A stretch of 64,000 nt of DNA from Pleurodeles waltl (Eukaryota; Chordata; Amphibia; Caudata; Salamandridae): contig NC_090441.1 in NCBI RefSeq assembly GCF_031143425.1, positions 219,848,928 to 219,912,927 of the forward strand. The letters run 5' to 3'. Positions 21,529 through 32,745 of this stretch are shown here, piece after piece (positions within the stretch are counted from its first letter, which is position 1; each line of letters opens with the position of its first letter). The translations under genes were made by a program, and so were the position numbers. Below the pieces are notes generated by a model. It had not been told where the DNA came from. It did no database searches and saw only the letters and a program-made list of their open reading frames with translations.

Positions 21529-24523
21529 TGTAGGAGGCTGGACTGGCTTGTAGTGAGTACCAAGGGTTACTTGCACCTTGCACCAAGCCCAGTTATCCCT
21601 TATTAGTGTATAGGGTGTCTAGCAGCATAGGCTGATAGATAATGGTAGCTTAGCAGAGCAGCTTAGGCTGAACTAGGAGACGAGTGAAGCTCCTACAGTA
21701 CCACTTAGTGTCACTTGCACAATATCATAAGAAAACACAATACACAGATATACTAAAAATAAAGGTACTTTATTTTTATGACAATATGCCAAAGTATCTC
21801 AGTGATTACCCTCAGTATGAGGATAGCAATTATACACAAGTTATATGTACACAATACCAAAAATATGCAGTATAGTCTTAGAAAACAGTGCAAACAATGT
21901 ATAGTTACAATAGAATGCAATGGGGACACATAGGGATCGGGGCAACACAAGCCATATACTCCAAAATGGGAATGCGAACCACGAATGGACCCCAAACCTA
22001 TGTGACCTTGTAGAGGGTCGCTGGGACTATTAGAAAATAGTTAGGGTTAGAAAAATAGCCCACCCCAAGACCCTGAAAAGTGAGTGCAAAGTGCACTGAA
22101 GTTCCTCTAAGGACAAAGAATTCGTGATAGGGCAATACTGCAGGAAAGACACAAACCAGTAATGCAACAACAATGGATTTCCAGTCGAGGGTACCTGTGG
22201 AACAAGGGGACCAAGTCCAAAAGTCACAAGCAAGTCGGAGATGGGCAGATGCCCAAGAAATGCCAGCTGTGGGTGCAAAGAAGCTTCTACTGGACAGAAG
22301 AAGCTGAGGTTTCTGCAGGAACGAAAAGGGCTAGAGACTTTCCCTTTGGAGGACGGATCCTTCTCGCAGTGGAGAGTTGTGCAGAAGTGTTTTCCCGCTG
22401 AAAGACCGCAAACAAGCCTTGCTAGCTGCAAATCGTGCTGTAAGCGTTTTTGGATGCTGCTGTGGCCCAGGAGGGACCAGGATGTCGCAAATTGCGTCAG
22501 GAGAGAGAGGAGACATGGAGCAAGAGAAAGAGCCCTCTCAGCAGCAGGTAGCACCCGGAGAAGTGCCAGAAACAGGCACTACGAGGATGCATGAAACGGT
22601 GCTCACCCGAAGTTACACAAAGGAGTCCCACGTCGCCGGAGACCAACTTAGAAAGTCGTGCAATGCAGGTTAGAGTGCCGTGGACCCAGGCTTGGCTGTG
22701 CAAAAAGGATTTCCGCCGGAAGTACACGGAAGCCGGAGTAGCTGCAAAAGACGCGGTTTCCAACAATGCAGTCTGGCGTGGGGAAGCAAGGACTTACCTC
22801 CACCAAACTTGGACTGAAGAGTCACTGGACTGTGGGAGTCACTTGGACTGAGTTGCTGGATTCAAGGGACCTCGCTCGTCATGCTGAGAGGAGATCCAAG
22901 GGACCGGTAATGCAGTTCTTTGGTGCCTGCGGTAGCAGGGGGAAGATTCCGTCGACCCACGGGAGATTTCTTCGGAGCTTCTAGTGCAGAGAGGAGGCAG
23001 ACTACCCCCACAGCATGCACCACCAGGAAAACAGTCGAGAAGGTGGCAGGATCAGCGTTACAGAGTTGCAGTAGTCGTCTTTGCTACTTTGTTGCAGGTT
23101 TGCAGGCTTCCAGCGCGGTCAGCAGTCGATTCCTTGGCAGAAGGTAAAGAGAGAGATGCATAGGAAATCTGATGAGCTCTTGCATTCGTTATCTAAAGTT
23201 TCCCCAGAGACAGAGACCCTAAATAGCTAGAAAAGAGGGTTTGGCTACTTAGGAGAGAGGATAGGCTAGCAACACCTGGATGAGCCTATCAGAAGGAGTC
23301 TCTGACGTCACCTGGTGGCACTGGTCACTCAGAGCAGTCCAGTGTGCTGGCAGAACCTCTGTTTCCAAGATGGCAGAGGTCTGGAGCACACTGGAGGAGC
23401 TCTGGACACCTCCCAGGGAAGGTGCAGGTCAGGGGAGTGGTCACTCCCCTTTCCTTTGTCCAGTTTCGCGCCAGAGCAGGGCTAAGGGGTCCCCTGAACC
23501 GGTGTAGACTGGCTTATGCCAAATTGGGCACATCTGTGCCCATGAAAGCATTTCCAGAGGCTGTGGGAGGCTACTCCTCCCCTGCCTTCACACCATTTTC
23601 CAAAGGGAGAGGGTGTAACACCCTCTCTCAGAGGAAGTCCTTTGTTCTGCCATCCTGGGACAAGCCTGGCTTGACCCCAGGGGGGCAGAAACCTGTCTGA
23701 GGGGTTGGCAGCAGCAGCAGCTGCAGTAAAACCCCAGGAAAGGCAGTTTGGCAGTACCCGGGTCTGTGCTACAGACCACTGGGATCATGGGATTGTGCCA
23801 ACTATGCCAGGATAGCATAGAGGGGGCAATTCCATGATCATAGACATGTTACATGGCCATATTCGGAGTTACCATTGTGAAGCTACATACAGGTAGTGAC
23901 CTATATGTAGTGCACGCGTGTAATGGTGTCCCCGCACTCACAAAGTCCGGGAAATTGGCCCTGAACAATGTGGGGGCACCTTGGCTAGTGCCAGGGTGCC
24001 CTCACACTAAGTAACTTTGCACCTAACCTTTACCAGGTAAAGGTTAGACATATAGGTGACTTATAAGTTACTTAAGTGCAGTGTAAAATGGCTGTGAAAT
24101 AACATGGACGTTATTTCACTCAAGCTGCAGTGGCAGGCCTGTGTAAGAATTGCCAGAGCTCCCTATGGGTGGCAAAAGAAATGCTGCAGCCCATAGGGAT
24201 CTCCTGGAACCCCAATACCCTGGGTACCACAGTACCATATACTAGGGAATTATAAGGGTGTTCCAGTAAGCCAATGTAAATTGGTAAAATTGGTCACTAG
24301 CCTGTTAGTGACAATTTGAAAGAAATGAGAGAGCATAACCACTGAGGTTCTGATTAGCAGAGCCTCAGTGAGACAGTTAGTCACTACACAGGTAACACAT
24401 TCAGGCACACTTATGAGCACTGGGGCCCTGGAGAACAGGGTCCCAGTGACACACACAACTAAAACAACATATATACAGTGAAAAATGGGGGTAACATGCC
24501 AGGCAAGATGGTACTTTCCTACA
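21529..24523 (-). mobile_element. 3' LTR of the minus-strand element (subfamily X)
   Basis: This 2995-bp LTR reads TGTAGGAGGC to TTTCCTACA on the plus strand. Its diagnostic differences (for example GGAGAACAGG near 24431, GACGAGTGAAG near 21679, CGTCATGCTGAGAGG near 22878) match the solo LTR at 40371-46367 rather than its own partner at 29781-32745. The CCCGC at 23931-23935 is uninterrupted here, while in the solo LTR of unit B it carries a nested insertion. The CRE is at 23303-23310. Confidence 0.92.
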
Positions 24524-24526
24524 CAA

Positions 24527-24535
24527 CCCCCCCCC
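24527..24535 (-). other. Polypurine tract of the minus-strand element
   Basis: Nine C on the plus strand, nine G in element sense, lie 3 bases from the 3' LTR, in the position of the plus-strand primer. The equivalent tracts are 34053-34063 and 48307-48313. Confidence 0.7.
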
Positions 24536-24553
24536 AAACGAAGGACAATAAGA

Positions 24554-27500
24554 CTAGCCATTACCTGATGAGTCTTCATTGTCTAAGTGGAAATATCTGG
24601 AGAGTCCATCTGCATTGGAGTGGCTACTCCCAGGTCTATGTTCCACTGTATAATCCATTCCCTGTAGGGATATGGACCACCTCAACAATTTAGGATTTTC
24701 ACAATTCATTTGTTTTAGCCAAAGTAGAGGTTTGTGGTCTGTCTGAACAATGAAGTGAGTGCCAAACAGGTATGGCGTCAACTTCTTCAGAGCCCAGACC
24801 ACAGCAAAGGCCTCCCTCTCAATGGCAGACCAACGCTTTTCTCTAGGGGTCAACCTTCTACTAATAAAAGCAACAGGTTGATCCTGGCCCTCAGAATTAA
24901 GTTGTGATAGGACTGCCCCTACTCCTAATTCAGATGCATCAGTTTGGACATAGAATTTTTTAGAGTAACAAGGGCTTTTCAGGACAGGTGCAGAGCACAT
25001 GGCCTGCTTCAGCTCCTCAAAAGCTTTCTGACAGTTTGCTGTCCATAATACCTTTTTAGGCATTTTCTTGGATGTGAGGTCATTAAGAGGGGCTGCAATG
25101 GAGCCATAGTTCTTAATGAACCTCCTGTAATACCCAGTGAGGCCTAGGAAGGCTCTCACCTGAGTCTGAGTGGTAGGGGGAACCCAATCAATAATAGTTT
25201 GGATTTTCCCCTGAAGTGGTGCAATCTGTTCCCCACCAACAAGGTGTCCCAGATAAACCACCTTACCCTGCCCTATCTGGCACTTTGAAGCCTTGATAGT
25301 GAGGCCTGCCTTTTGCAGAGCCTCCAAAACTTTCCAAAGGTGGACCAGGTGATCATCCCAGCTGGAGCTAAAGACAGCTATATCATCCAAATATGCTGCA
25401 CTGAAAGCTTCCAGCCCTTGCAGGACTGTGTTCACCAACCTCTGAAAAGTGGCAGGTGCATTTTTCAAACCAAAAGGCATTACAGTAAACTGGTAATGTC
25501 CTCCAATGGTAGAAAATGCAGTCTTAGGTTTAGCATCTTCTGACAATTTGATCTGCCAATACCCTGCAGTCAAATCAAAAGTGCTTAGATACTTGGCAGA
25601 TGCCAGTGTATCTATAAGCTCATCTGCCCTGGGTATAGGGTGAGCATCAGTTTTGGTTACCAAGTTGAGACCTCTATAGTCTACACAAAACCTCATTTCC
25701 TTCTTTCCATCTTTAGAATTGGGTTTTGGTACCAGTACCACAGGAGAAGCCCATGGACTGTCAGAGTGCTCAACCACTCCTAGTTCCAACATTTTCTGAA
25801 CTTCTTCCTTTATGCAGTCCCTGACATGGTCAGGCTGCCTATAGATCTTACTTTTGACAGGTAAACTGTCTCCAGTATCTATAGTGTGCTCACACCAAGA
25901 AGTGGTGCCTGGCACAATGGAGAAGAGTTCTGAAAATTGTCCTAGGAGATTTGTGCAATTATCTTTCTGCTCAGCAGTAAGACAATCAGCCAAAACTACA
26001 CCTTCCACAAGAGCATCTTGTTCTGTGGAAGAGAAGAGATCAGGTAGAGGATCACTGTCTTCTTCCTGTCCCTCATCTGTTGCCATGAGCAGGGTGAGAT
26101 CAGCCCTGTCATAGTAGGGTTTCAGGCGGTTGACATGGAGCACCCTAAGGGGACTCCTGGCAGTGCCTAAGTCAACCAAGTAGGTGACTTCACCCTTCTT
26201 TTCAACAATTGTGTGGGGTCCACTCCATTTATCTTGGAGTGCTCTTGGGGCTACAGGCTCCAAGACCCACACTTTCTGCCCTGGTTGGTACTGAACCAAA
26301 ACAGCCTTCTGATCATGCCATTGCTTCTGGAGCTCTTGGCTGGCCTGAAGGTTTTTACTGGCCTTTTTCATGTACTCAGCCATCCTTGATCTGAGGCCAA
26401 GTACATAGTCCACAATATCCTGCTTAGGAGCTTTTAAAGGTTGTTCCCAACCCTCCTTTACAAGTGTGAGTGGACCCCTAACAGGGTGTCCAAAAAGAAG
26501 TTCAAAGGGGCTGAAGCCCACTCCTTTCTGGGGTACCTCCCTGTAGGCAAAAAGGAGGCATGGTAGGAGGATATCCCATCTCCTGCGGAGTTTTTCAGGG
26601 AGACCCATAATCATGCCTTTGAGAGTTTTATTAAATCTCTCCACCAGTCCATTTGTTTGTGGATGATAGGGTGTTGTGAACTTGTAAGTTACACCACACT
26701 CCTTCCACATGGCCTTTAAGTATGCAGACATGAAATTGCTTCCTCTGTCTGATACTACTTCCTTTGGGAAGCCCACCCTGGAAAACATTCCCAGGAGGGC
26801 CTTTGCCACTGCAGGAGCTGTAGTGGTCCTTAAAGGAATAGCTTCAGGATATCTTGTGGCATGGTCCACTACCACCAAGATAAACCTATTGCCTGAAGCA
26901 GCAGGAGGGTCAAGGGGGCCAACTATGTCAACCCCTACCCTTTCAAAGGGAACCCCAACCACAGGCAGTGGGATAAGGGGTGCCTTTGGAGTGCCACCTG
27001 TCTTGCCACTGGCTTGACAGGTTTCACAGGACTTACAAAATTCCTTTGTGTCCTCAGACATCCTAGGCCAATGAAACAATGGTACCAATCTGTCCCAAGT
27101 TTTCATTTGACCCAGGTGCCCAGCTAAGGGAATGTCATGTGCCAGTGTTAGGAGGAACTTTCTGTACTCCTGAGGAATCACTAATCTCCTGGCAGCTCCA
27201 GGTTTAGGATCCCTATGCTCAGTGTACAAGAGGTTGTCCTCCCAGTAAACTCTGTGAGAGTCACTGACATCCCCATTAGCCTGTTTGACAGCTTGCTGTC
27301 TGAGACCCTCTAATGTGGGACAGGTTTGCTGTTCCACACTCAGCTCCTCCCTGGCAGGCCCCCCTTCACCCAAAAGCTCAGCAGTGTCTGCTTCCAGCTC
27401 CTCTGGTGTAGGTTCTGCACAGGGAGGGAATTCTTCTTCCTCAGAAGTTGAATCCACTGTAGAGGGAGGGATAGTAGGAAGTGGTTTGCTTCTACTAGCC

Positions 27501-29512
27501 CAAGCTTTAGGGAGCACTTGGTCCATTGTTCCAGGATCCAAGCTTCCCTGTCCTTTTTGCTTTTTGGCCTGAGCCCTTGTCAAAGCAAAAATATGCCCTG
27601 GGATGCCCAGCATTGCTAAAGGGGCCTCCAACTCCACATCTGACCAAGCTGATGACTCCAAATCATTCCCTAATAGACAGTCTACCGGTAAATCTGAAGC
27701 TACCACAACTTTCTTTGGACCAGTTACCCCCCCCCAGTTGAGATTTACAACAGCCATGGGGTGGCTTTGTGTTATGTTGTGAGCATCGGTTACTTGGTAC
27801 TGGTGTCCAAGTATGTGTTGTTCAGGGTGCACCAGTTTCTCAATCACCATTGTGACACTGGCACCTGTGTCCCTGTAGGCCTGGACCTCAACACCATTTA
27901 TTAGGGTTAGTTGCTTGTACTTCTCCAAGTTATGGGGGCAAGCAACCAAAGTGGCTAAATCAATAGCCCCTTCAGAGACTAAAGTAGCCTCTGTGGTCTC
28001 CCTAATCAGACCAACCCCAACTAAATTACCAAAAGTGAGCCCAGCTACTCCCTTGGATTGGCTATTAGTAGGTTTGCTCCCACCACCACTGCTATTAGTA
28101 GGGACACTAGGTGTAGCAGTAGGGGTTGTAGTGGTAGGAGCTGTGGTGCCTTTCTTTGGACAACTGGGATCTGTTGTCCAATGGCCTTTTATTTTACATA
28201 AATAGCACCCTGGTTTCTTTTCCTTGTTCTGATTAAAGGAGGATTTGGACCCACCACCCCCACCAGAGTGTTTTTGTGGGCCTGATGAAGACTCATTTTT
28301 AGATTTGTCCCCACCCTTGTCAGAAGACTTACCATCCTTCTTTTTGTTGCCATCTTTGTCCCCCCCTGTATGAACTTTTCTGTTCACTCTTGTTCTGACC
28401 CATTTGTCTGCCTTCTTTCCCAATTCTTGGGGAGATGTCAGATCAGAGTCCACCAAGTACTGGTGCAACAAATCAGACACACAATTATTAAGAATATGCT
28501 CTCTCAGGATTAAGTTATACAGGCTGTCATAATCAGTAACTTTACTGCCATGTAACCACCCCTCCAAGGCCTTCACTGCCTGGTCAATGAAATCAACCCA
28601 GTCTTGTGAAGACTCCTTTTTGGTTTCTCTGAACTTTATCCTGTACTGTTCAGTGGTTAAGCCATAACCATCCAGGAGTGCATTCTTAAGAACTTGGAAA
28701 TTATTAGCATCATTTTCTTTTACAGTAAGGAGCCTATCCCTACCTTTTCCAGTAAATGATAGCCATAGGATAGCAGCCCACTGCTTTTGAGGGACATCCT
28801 GTACAGCACAGGCCCTCTCAAGTGCAGCAAACCACTTGTTAATGTCATCCCCCTCCTTATAATGGGGAACTATCTTGTGCAGATTCCTGGAATCATGCTC
28901 TTTTGCAGGATGACTATGGGGAATACTGCTGCTGCCACCATGGGTTTCTAAACCCAACTTCTGTCTTTCCCTCTCTACTTCTAAAGACTGTCTATCCAAA
29001 TCCAGCTGTTTCTTCTTGAGCTTCAGTCTGGTTTGTTCCACTCTCAATCTATTGAGCTCCCTTTCTAACAATCTGTCATCAGGGTGGGTGGGAGGGACAT
29101 TTCTAGATACAGAGGTATGATGGGAATGAACAGAAGGAGACCTGTCCCTTACAGAGGGCACCCTAACAGCTTGGCTACCAGTATAATGTGAGAGCACACC
29201 ATTAGTATGGTGTGATTCAACCTCTGTACCAACTATGCTAGACTGTCTAGTAATGGGCAGGCTGAGAAGTTTCTTTCCTGAACCTTTTCCTGGGGGAGTC
29301 CCTGGATCAGATTGAGAACCATTAGCTAATTTTTCTACAGATTGGGCACTTATGGCCTTATCCTGTACTCTAAGCATATTAATTAACAGTTCTAAGGAAG
29401 GATTCTTCCCTACACTCAAACCTCTCTCTATGCAGAGACTCCTTGCTCCTTTCCAGCTAAGGTGATCATATGCAAGTTTGGCCAGTTCAACATTTTGGCC
29501 TGTGCCAGACAT
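24554..29512 (-). CDS. gag-pol: Intact Gag-Pol polyprotein, Ty3/gypsy Gmr1-type (integrase before reverse transcriptase)
   Basis: One uninterrupted frame of 1652 residues encodes all proteins for LTR retrotransposition. In order: a SAP-like N-terminal segment (about 12-50), charged coiled coil (about 148-190), capsid with a SCAN-like second half (about 290-390), zinc knuckle C436, C439, H444, C451, retropepsin around D548 (YRDTGAS), H2C2 finger and integrase core (about 790-970, D-D-35-E with HPQTNGLVERF), a GPY-like module (about 1085-1135), reverse transcriptase with FCVDYRGLN and YLDD at 1374-1377, and RNase H starting at YVQTDAS near 1521. Integrase upstream of reverse transcriptase is the Ty1/copia-like order known for the Gmr1 group of Ty3/gypsy elements. 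The start is the same ATG as in the plus-strand relatives, 268 bases from the 5' LTR. No stop or frameshift is visible, so it could be expressible. Confidence 0.95.
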   Translation of the reverse strand: MSGTGQNVELAKLAYDHLSWKGARSLCIERGLSVGKNPSLELLINMLRVQDKAISAQSVEKLANGSQSDPGTPPGKGSGKKLLSLPITRQSSIVGTEVESHHTNGVLSHYTGSQAVRVPSVRDRSPSVHSHHTSVSRNVPPTHPDDRLLERELNRLRVEQTRLKLKKKQLDLDRQSLEVERERQKLGLETHGGSSSIPHSHPAKEHDSRNLHKIVPHYKEGDDINKWFAALERACAVQDVPQKQWAAILWLSFTGKGRDRLLTVKENDANNFQVLKNALLDGYGLTTEQYRIKFRETKKESSQDWVDFIDQAVKALEGWLHGSKVTDYDSLYNLILREHILNNCVSDLLHQYLVDSDLTSPQELGKKADKWVRTRVNRKVHTGGDKDGNKKKDGKSSDKGGDKSKNESSSGPQKHSGGGGGSKSSFNQNKEKKPGCYLCKIKGHWTTDPSCPKKGTTAPTTTTPTATPSVPTNSSGGGSKPTNSQSKGVAGLTFGNLVGVGLIRETTEATLVSEGAIDLATLVACPHNLEKYKQLTLINGVEVQAYRDTGASVTMVIEKLVHPEQHILGHQYQVTDAHNITQSHPMAVVNLNWGGVTGPKKVVVASDLPVDCLLGNDLESSAWSDVELEAPLAMLGIPGHIFALTRAQAKKQKGQGSLDPGTMDQVLPKAWASRSKPLPTIPPSTVDSTSEEEEFPPCAEPTPEELEADTAELLGEGGPAREELSVEQQTCPTLEGLRQQAVKQANGDVSDSHRVYWEDNLLYTEHRDPKPGAARRLVIPQEYRKFLLTLAHDIPLAGHLGQMKTWDRLVPLFHWPRMSEDTKEFCKSCETCQASGKTGGTPKAPLIPLPVVGVPFERVGVDIVGPLDPPAASGNRFILVVVDHATRYPEAIPLRTTTAPAVAKALLGMFSRVGFPKEVVSDRGSNFMSAYLKAMWKECGVTYKFTTPYHPQTNGLVERFNKTLKGMIMGLPEKLRRRWDILLPCLLFAYREVPQKGVGFSPFELLFGHPVRGPLTLVKEGWEQPLKAPKQDIVDYVLGLRSRMAEYMKKASKNLQASQELQKQWHDQKAVLVQYQPGQKVWVLEPVAPRALQDKWSGPHTIVEKKGEVTYLVDLGTARSPLRVLHVNRLKPYYDRADLTLLMATDEGQEEDSDPLPDLFSSTEQDALVEGVVLADCLTAEQKDNCTNLLGQFSELFSIVPGTTSWCEHTIDTGDSLPVKSKIYRQPDHVRDCIKEEVQKMLELGVVEHSDSPWASPVVLVPKPNSKDGKKEMRFCVDYRGLNLVTKTDAHPIPRADELIDTLASAKYLSTFDLTAGYWQIKLSEDAKPKTAFSTIGGHYQFTVMPFGLKNAPATFQRLVNTVLQGLEAFSAAYLDDIAVFSSSWDDHLVHLWKVLEALQKAGLTIKASKCQIGQGKVVYLGHLVGGEQIAPLQGKIQTIIDWVPPTTQTQVRAFLGLTGYYRRFIKNYGSIAAPLNDLTSKKMPKKVLWTANCQKAFEELKQAMCSAPVLKSPCYSKKFYVQTDASELGVGAVLSQLNSEGQDQPVAFISRRLTPREKRWSAIEREAFAVVWALKKLTPYLFGTHFIVQTDHKPLLWLKQMNCENPKLLRWSISLQGMDYTVEHRPGSSHSNADGLSRYFHLDNEDSSGNG

Positions 29513-29780
29513 TTTTAGAGAGAGTTAAAGTGATAGGAAAAGAGAAAAAAAAGTTTTCAGAACTTTTTGGAAAGAAAAAAACTTTTTTAAACTTTTAAGA
29601 ACTTTTTGAAAGTTTAGAAGTACTTTTCAGCACTTAGAAAAGAGTGAAAAGAGGAAATGCAAAACTTTTTGGCTATGTGTATATACACTGACCTTGTTTT
29701 GTATATTTTTCTCTTATGAAAAGTACAATGACAAGAGTGGTAAGTAGTCTCAAGCACTTATCACACCACTGCACAACCAA

Positions 29781-32745
29781 TGTAGGAGGCTGGACTGGCT
29801 TGTAGTGAGTACCAAGGGGTACTTGCACCTTGCACCAGGCCCAGTTATCCCTTATTAGTGTCTAGGGTGTCTAGCAGCATAGGCTGATAGATAATGGTAG
29901 CTTAGCAGAGCAGCTTAGGCTGAACTAGGAGACGTGTGAAGCTACTACAGTACCACTTAGTGTCATATGCACAATATCATAAGAAAACACAATACACAGT
30001 TATACTAAAAATAAAGGTACTTTATTTTTATGACAATATGCCAAAGTATCTTAGAGTGTACCCTCAGTGAGAGGATAGGAAATATACACAAGATATATAT
30101 ACACAATAGCAAAAATATGCAGTATAGTCTTAGAAAACAGTGCAAACAATGTATAGTTACAATAGGATGCAAAGGGAAACGTAGGGATAGGGGCAACACA
30201 AACCATATACTCCAGAAGTGGAATGTGAACCACAAATGGACCCCAAACCTATGTGACCTTGTAGAGGGTCGCTGGGACTATTAGAAAATAGTGAGAGTTA
30301 GCAAAATAACCCTATCCCAAGACCCTGAAAAGTGAGTGCAAAGTGCACTAAAGTTCCCCTAAGGACAAAAGAGTCGTGTTAGAGGAATAATGCAGGAAAG
30401 ACACAAACCAGCAATGCAACAACTGTGGATTTCCAATCTAGGGTACCTGTGGAACAAGGGGACCAAGTCCAAAAGTCACAAGCAAGTCGGAGATGGGCAG
30501 ATGCCCAGGAAATGCCAGCTGCGGGTGCAAAGAAGCTTCAACTGGACAGAAGAAGCTAAGGTTTCTGCAGGAACGAAAAGGGCTAGAGACTTCCCCTTTA
30601 GTAGACGGATCCCTCTCGCCTTCGAGAGTTGTGCAGAAGTGTTTTCCCGCCAGAAGAACGCCAACAAGCCTTGCTACACGCAAATCGTGCGTTTGGCGTT
30701 TTTGGACGCTGCTGGGTCCCAGGAGAGACCAGGAGATCGCAAATTGGACCTGCAGAGAGAGGGGACGTCGAGCAAGACAAAGAGCCCTCACTGAAGCAGG
30801 TAGCACCCGGAGAAGTACCAGAAACAGGCACTACGATGATGCGTGAAACGGTGCTCGCCGAAGTTGCACAAAGGAGTCCCACGTCGCCGGAGACCAACTT
30901 AGAAAGTCGTGCAATGCAGGTTAGAGTGCCGTGGACCCAGGCTTGGCTGTGCACGAAGGATTTCCGCCGGAAGTGCACAGGTGCCGGAGCAGCTGCAAAG
31001 TTGCGGTTCCCAGCAATGCAGCCCAGCGAGGTGAGGCAAGGACTTACCTCCACCAAACTTGGGCTGAAGAGTCACTGGACTGTGGGGGGTCACTTGGACA
31101 GCGTTGCTGGATTCGAGGGACCTCGCTCGTCGTGCTGAGAGGAGACCCAAGGGACCGGTAATGCAGCTTTTTGCTGCCTGCGGTTGCAGGGGGAAGATTC
31201 CGTCGACCCACGGGAGGTTTCTTCTGAGCTTCTGGTGCAGAGAGGAGGCAGACTACCCCCACAGCATGCACCACCAGGAAAACAGTCGAGAAGGCGGCAG
31301 GATCAGCGTTACAGAGTTGCAGTAGTCGTCTTTGCTACTATGTTGCACGTTTGCAGGCTTCCAGCGCGGTCAGCGGTCGATTCCTTATCAGAAGGTGAAG
31401 AGGGAGATGCAGAGGAACTCGGCTGAGCTCATGCATTCGTTATCTAAAGTTTCCCCAGAGACAGAGACCCTAAATAGCCAGAAAAGAGGGTTTGGCTACC
31501 TAGGAGAGAGGATAGGCTACTAACACCTGGAGGAGCCTATCAGCAGGAGTCTCTGACGTCACCTGGTGGCAATGGCCACTCAGAGCAGTCCAGTGTGCCA
31601 GCAGCACCTCTGTTTCCAAGATGGCAGAGGTCTGGAGCACACTGGAGGAGCTCTGGACACCTCCCAGGGGAGGTGCAGGTCAGGGGAGTGGTCACTCCCC
31701 TTTCCTTTGTCCAGTTTCGCGCCAGAGCAGGGGCTAAGGGGTCCCTGAACCGGTGTAGACTGGCTTATGCAGAATTGGGGACATCTGTGCCCAACAAAGC
31801 ATTTCCAGAGGCTGGGGGAGGCTACTCCTCCCCTGCCTTCACTCCATTTTCCAAAGGGAGAGGGTGTCACACCCTCTCTCAGAGGAAGTTCTTTGTTCTG
31901 CCATCCTGGGCCAGGCCTGGCTGGACCCCAGGAGGGCAGCTGCCTGTCTGAAGGGTCAGCTGCAGAGAAACCCCAGGAAGGGCAGTCTGGCAGTACCAGT
32001 GGGATCATGGAATTGTACCAACAATGCCAGGATGGCATAGAGGGGGCAATTCCATGATCATAGACATGTTACATGGCCATATTCGGAGTTACCATGGTGA
32101 AGCTACATATAGGTAGTGACCTATATGTAGTGCACGTGTGTAATGGTGTCCCCGCACTCGCAAAGTTCAGTGAATTGACTCTGAACAATGTGGGGGCACC
32201 TTGGCTAGTGCCAGGGTGCCCTCACACTAAGTAACTTTGCACCTAACCTTTACCAGGTAAAGGTTAGACATATAGGTGACTTATAAGTTACTTAAGTTCA
32301 GTGTAAAATGGCTGTGAAATAACGTGGACGTTATTTCACTCAGGCTGCAGTGGCAGGCCTGTGTAAGATTTGTCAGAGCTCCCTATGGGTGGCAAAAGAA
32401 ATGCTGCAGCCCATAGGGATCTCCTGGAACCCCAATACCCTGGGTACCTCAGTACGATATACTAGGGAATTATAAGGGTGTTCCAGTAAGCCAATGTAAA
32501 TTGGTAAAAATGGTCACTAGCCTGTTAGTGACAATTTGGAAAGAAATGAGAGAGCATAACCACTGAGGTTCTGATTAGCAGAGCCTCAGTGAGACAGTTA
32601 GTCACTACACAGGTAACACATTCAGGCACACTTATGAGCACTGGGGCCCTGGGTTACCAGGGTCCCAGTGACACATACAACTAAAACAACATATATACAG
32701 TGAAAAATGGGGGTAACATGCCAGGCAAGATGGTACTTTCCTACA
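29781..32745 (-). mobile_element. 5' LTR of the minus-strand element (subfamily Y)
   Basis: This 2965-bp LTR should drive the intact gag-pol. In element sense it has a CRE (31554-31561), a TATTTAG box (31470-31476), a GTAAGT donor-like site (31042-31047) and a palindromic poly(A) signal (30007-30029). Its diagnostic bases (GACGTGTGAAG near 29931, CAGTTAT near 29997, GGGTTACCAGGG near 32651) match the nested solo LTR at 42780-45774, not its partner LTR at 21529-24523. Confidence 0.92.
31554..31561. promoter_or_regulatory. Perfect CRE in the 5' LTR of the intact element
   Basis: TGACGTCA lies about 80 bases upstream (element sense) of the TATTTAG box at 31470-31476 and is flanked by a CCATCTTGG-type block. 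It is the most likely core promoter region for the intact Gag-Pol. This is inferred from position and conservation only. Confidence 0.55.

Larger units (their letters stand above)
21529..32745 (-). mobile_element. Full-length minus-strand Gmr1-type element inside unit A
   Basis: This 11.2-kb element has an LTR at each end and one intact gag-pol frame. It interrupts the integrase region of unit A at the same TCCAC site that is occupied in unit B. Its left flank is TCCAC, but its right flank is ATAGG, so there is no target duplication. Compared with unit B, 632 bp of unit A (counterpart of 46368-46999) are missing at the right junction. The two LTRs belong to different subfamilies, which a simple insertion would not give. 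Confidence 0.88.

Noticed and set aside
21529..32745. A simple single insertion of a full-length minus-strand element
   Set aside because: The flanks TCCAC and ATAGG do not match, 632 bp of target are missing, and the two LTRs are of different subfamilies.
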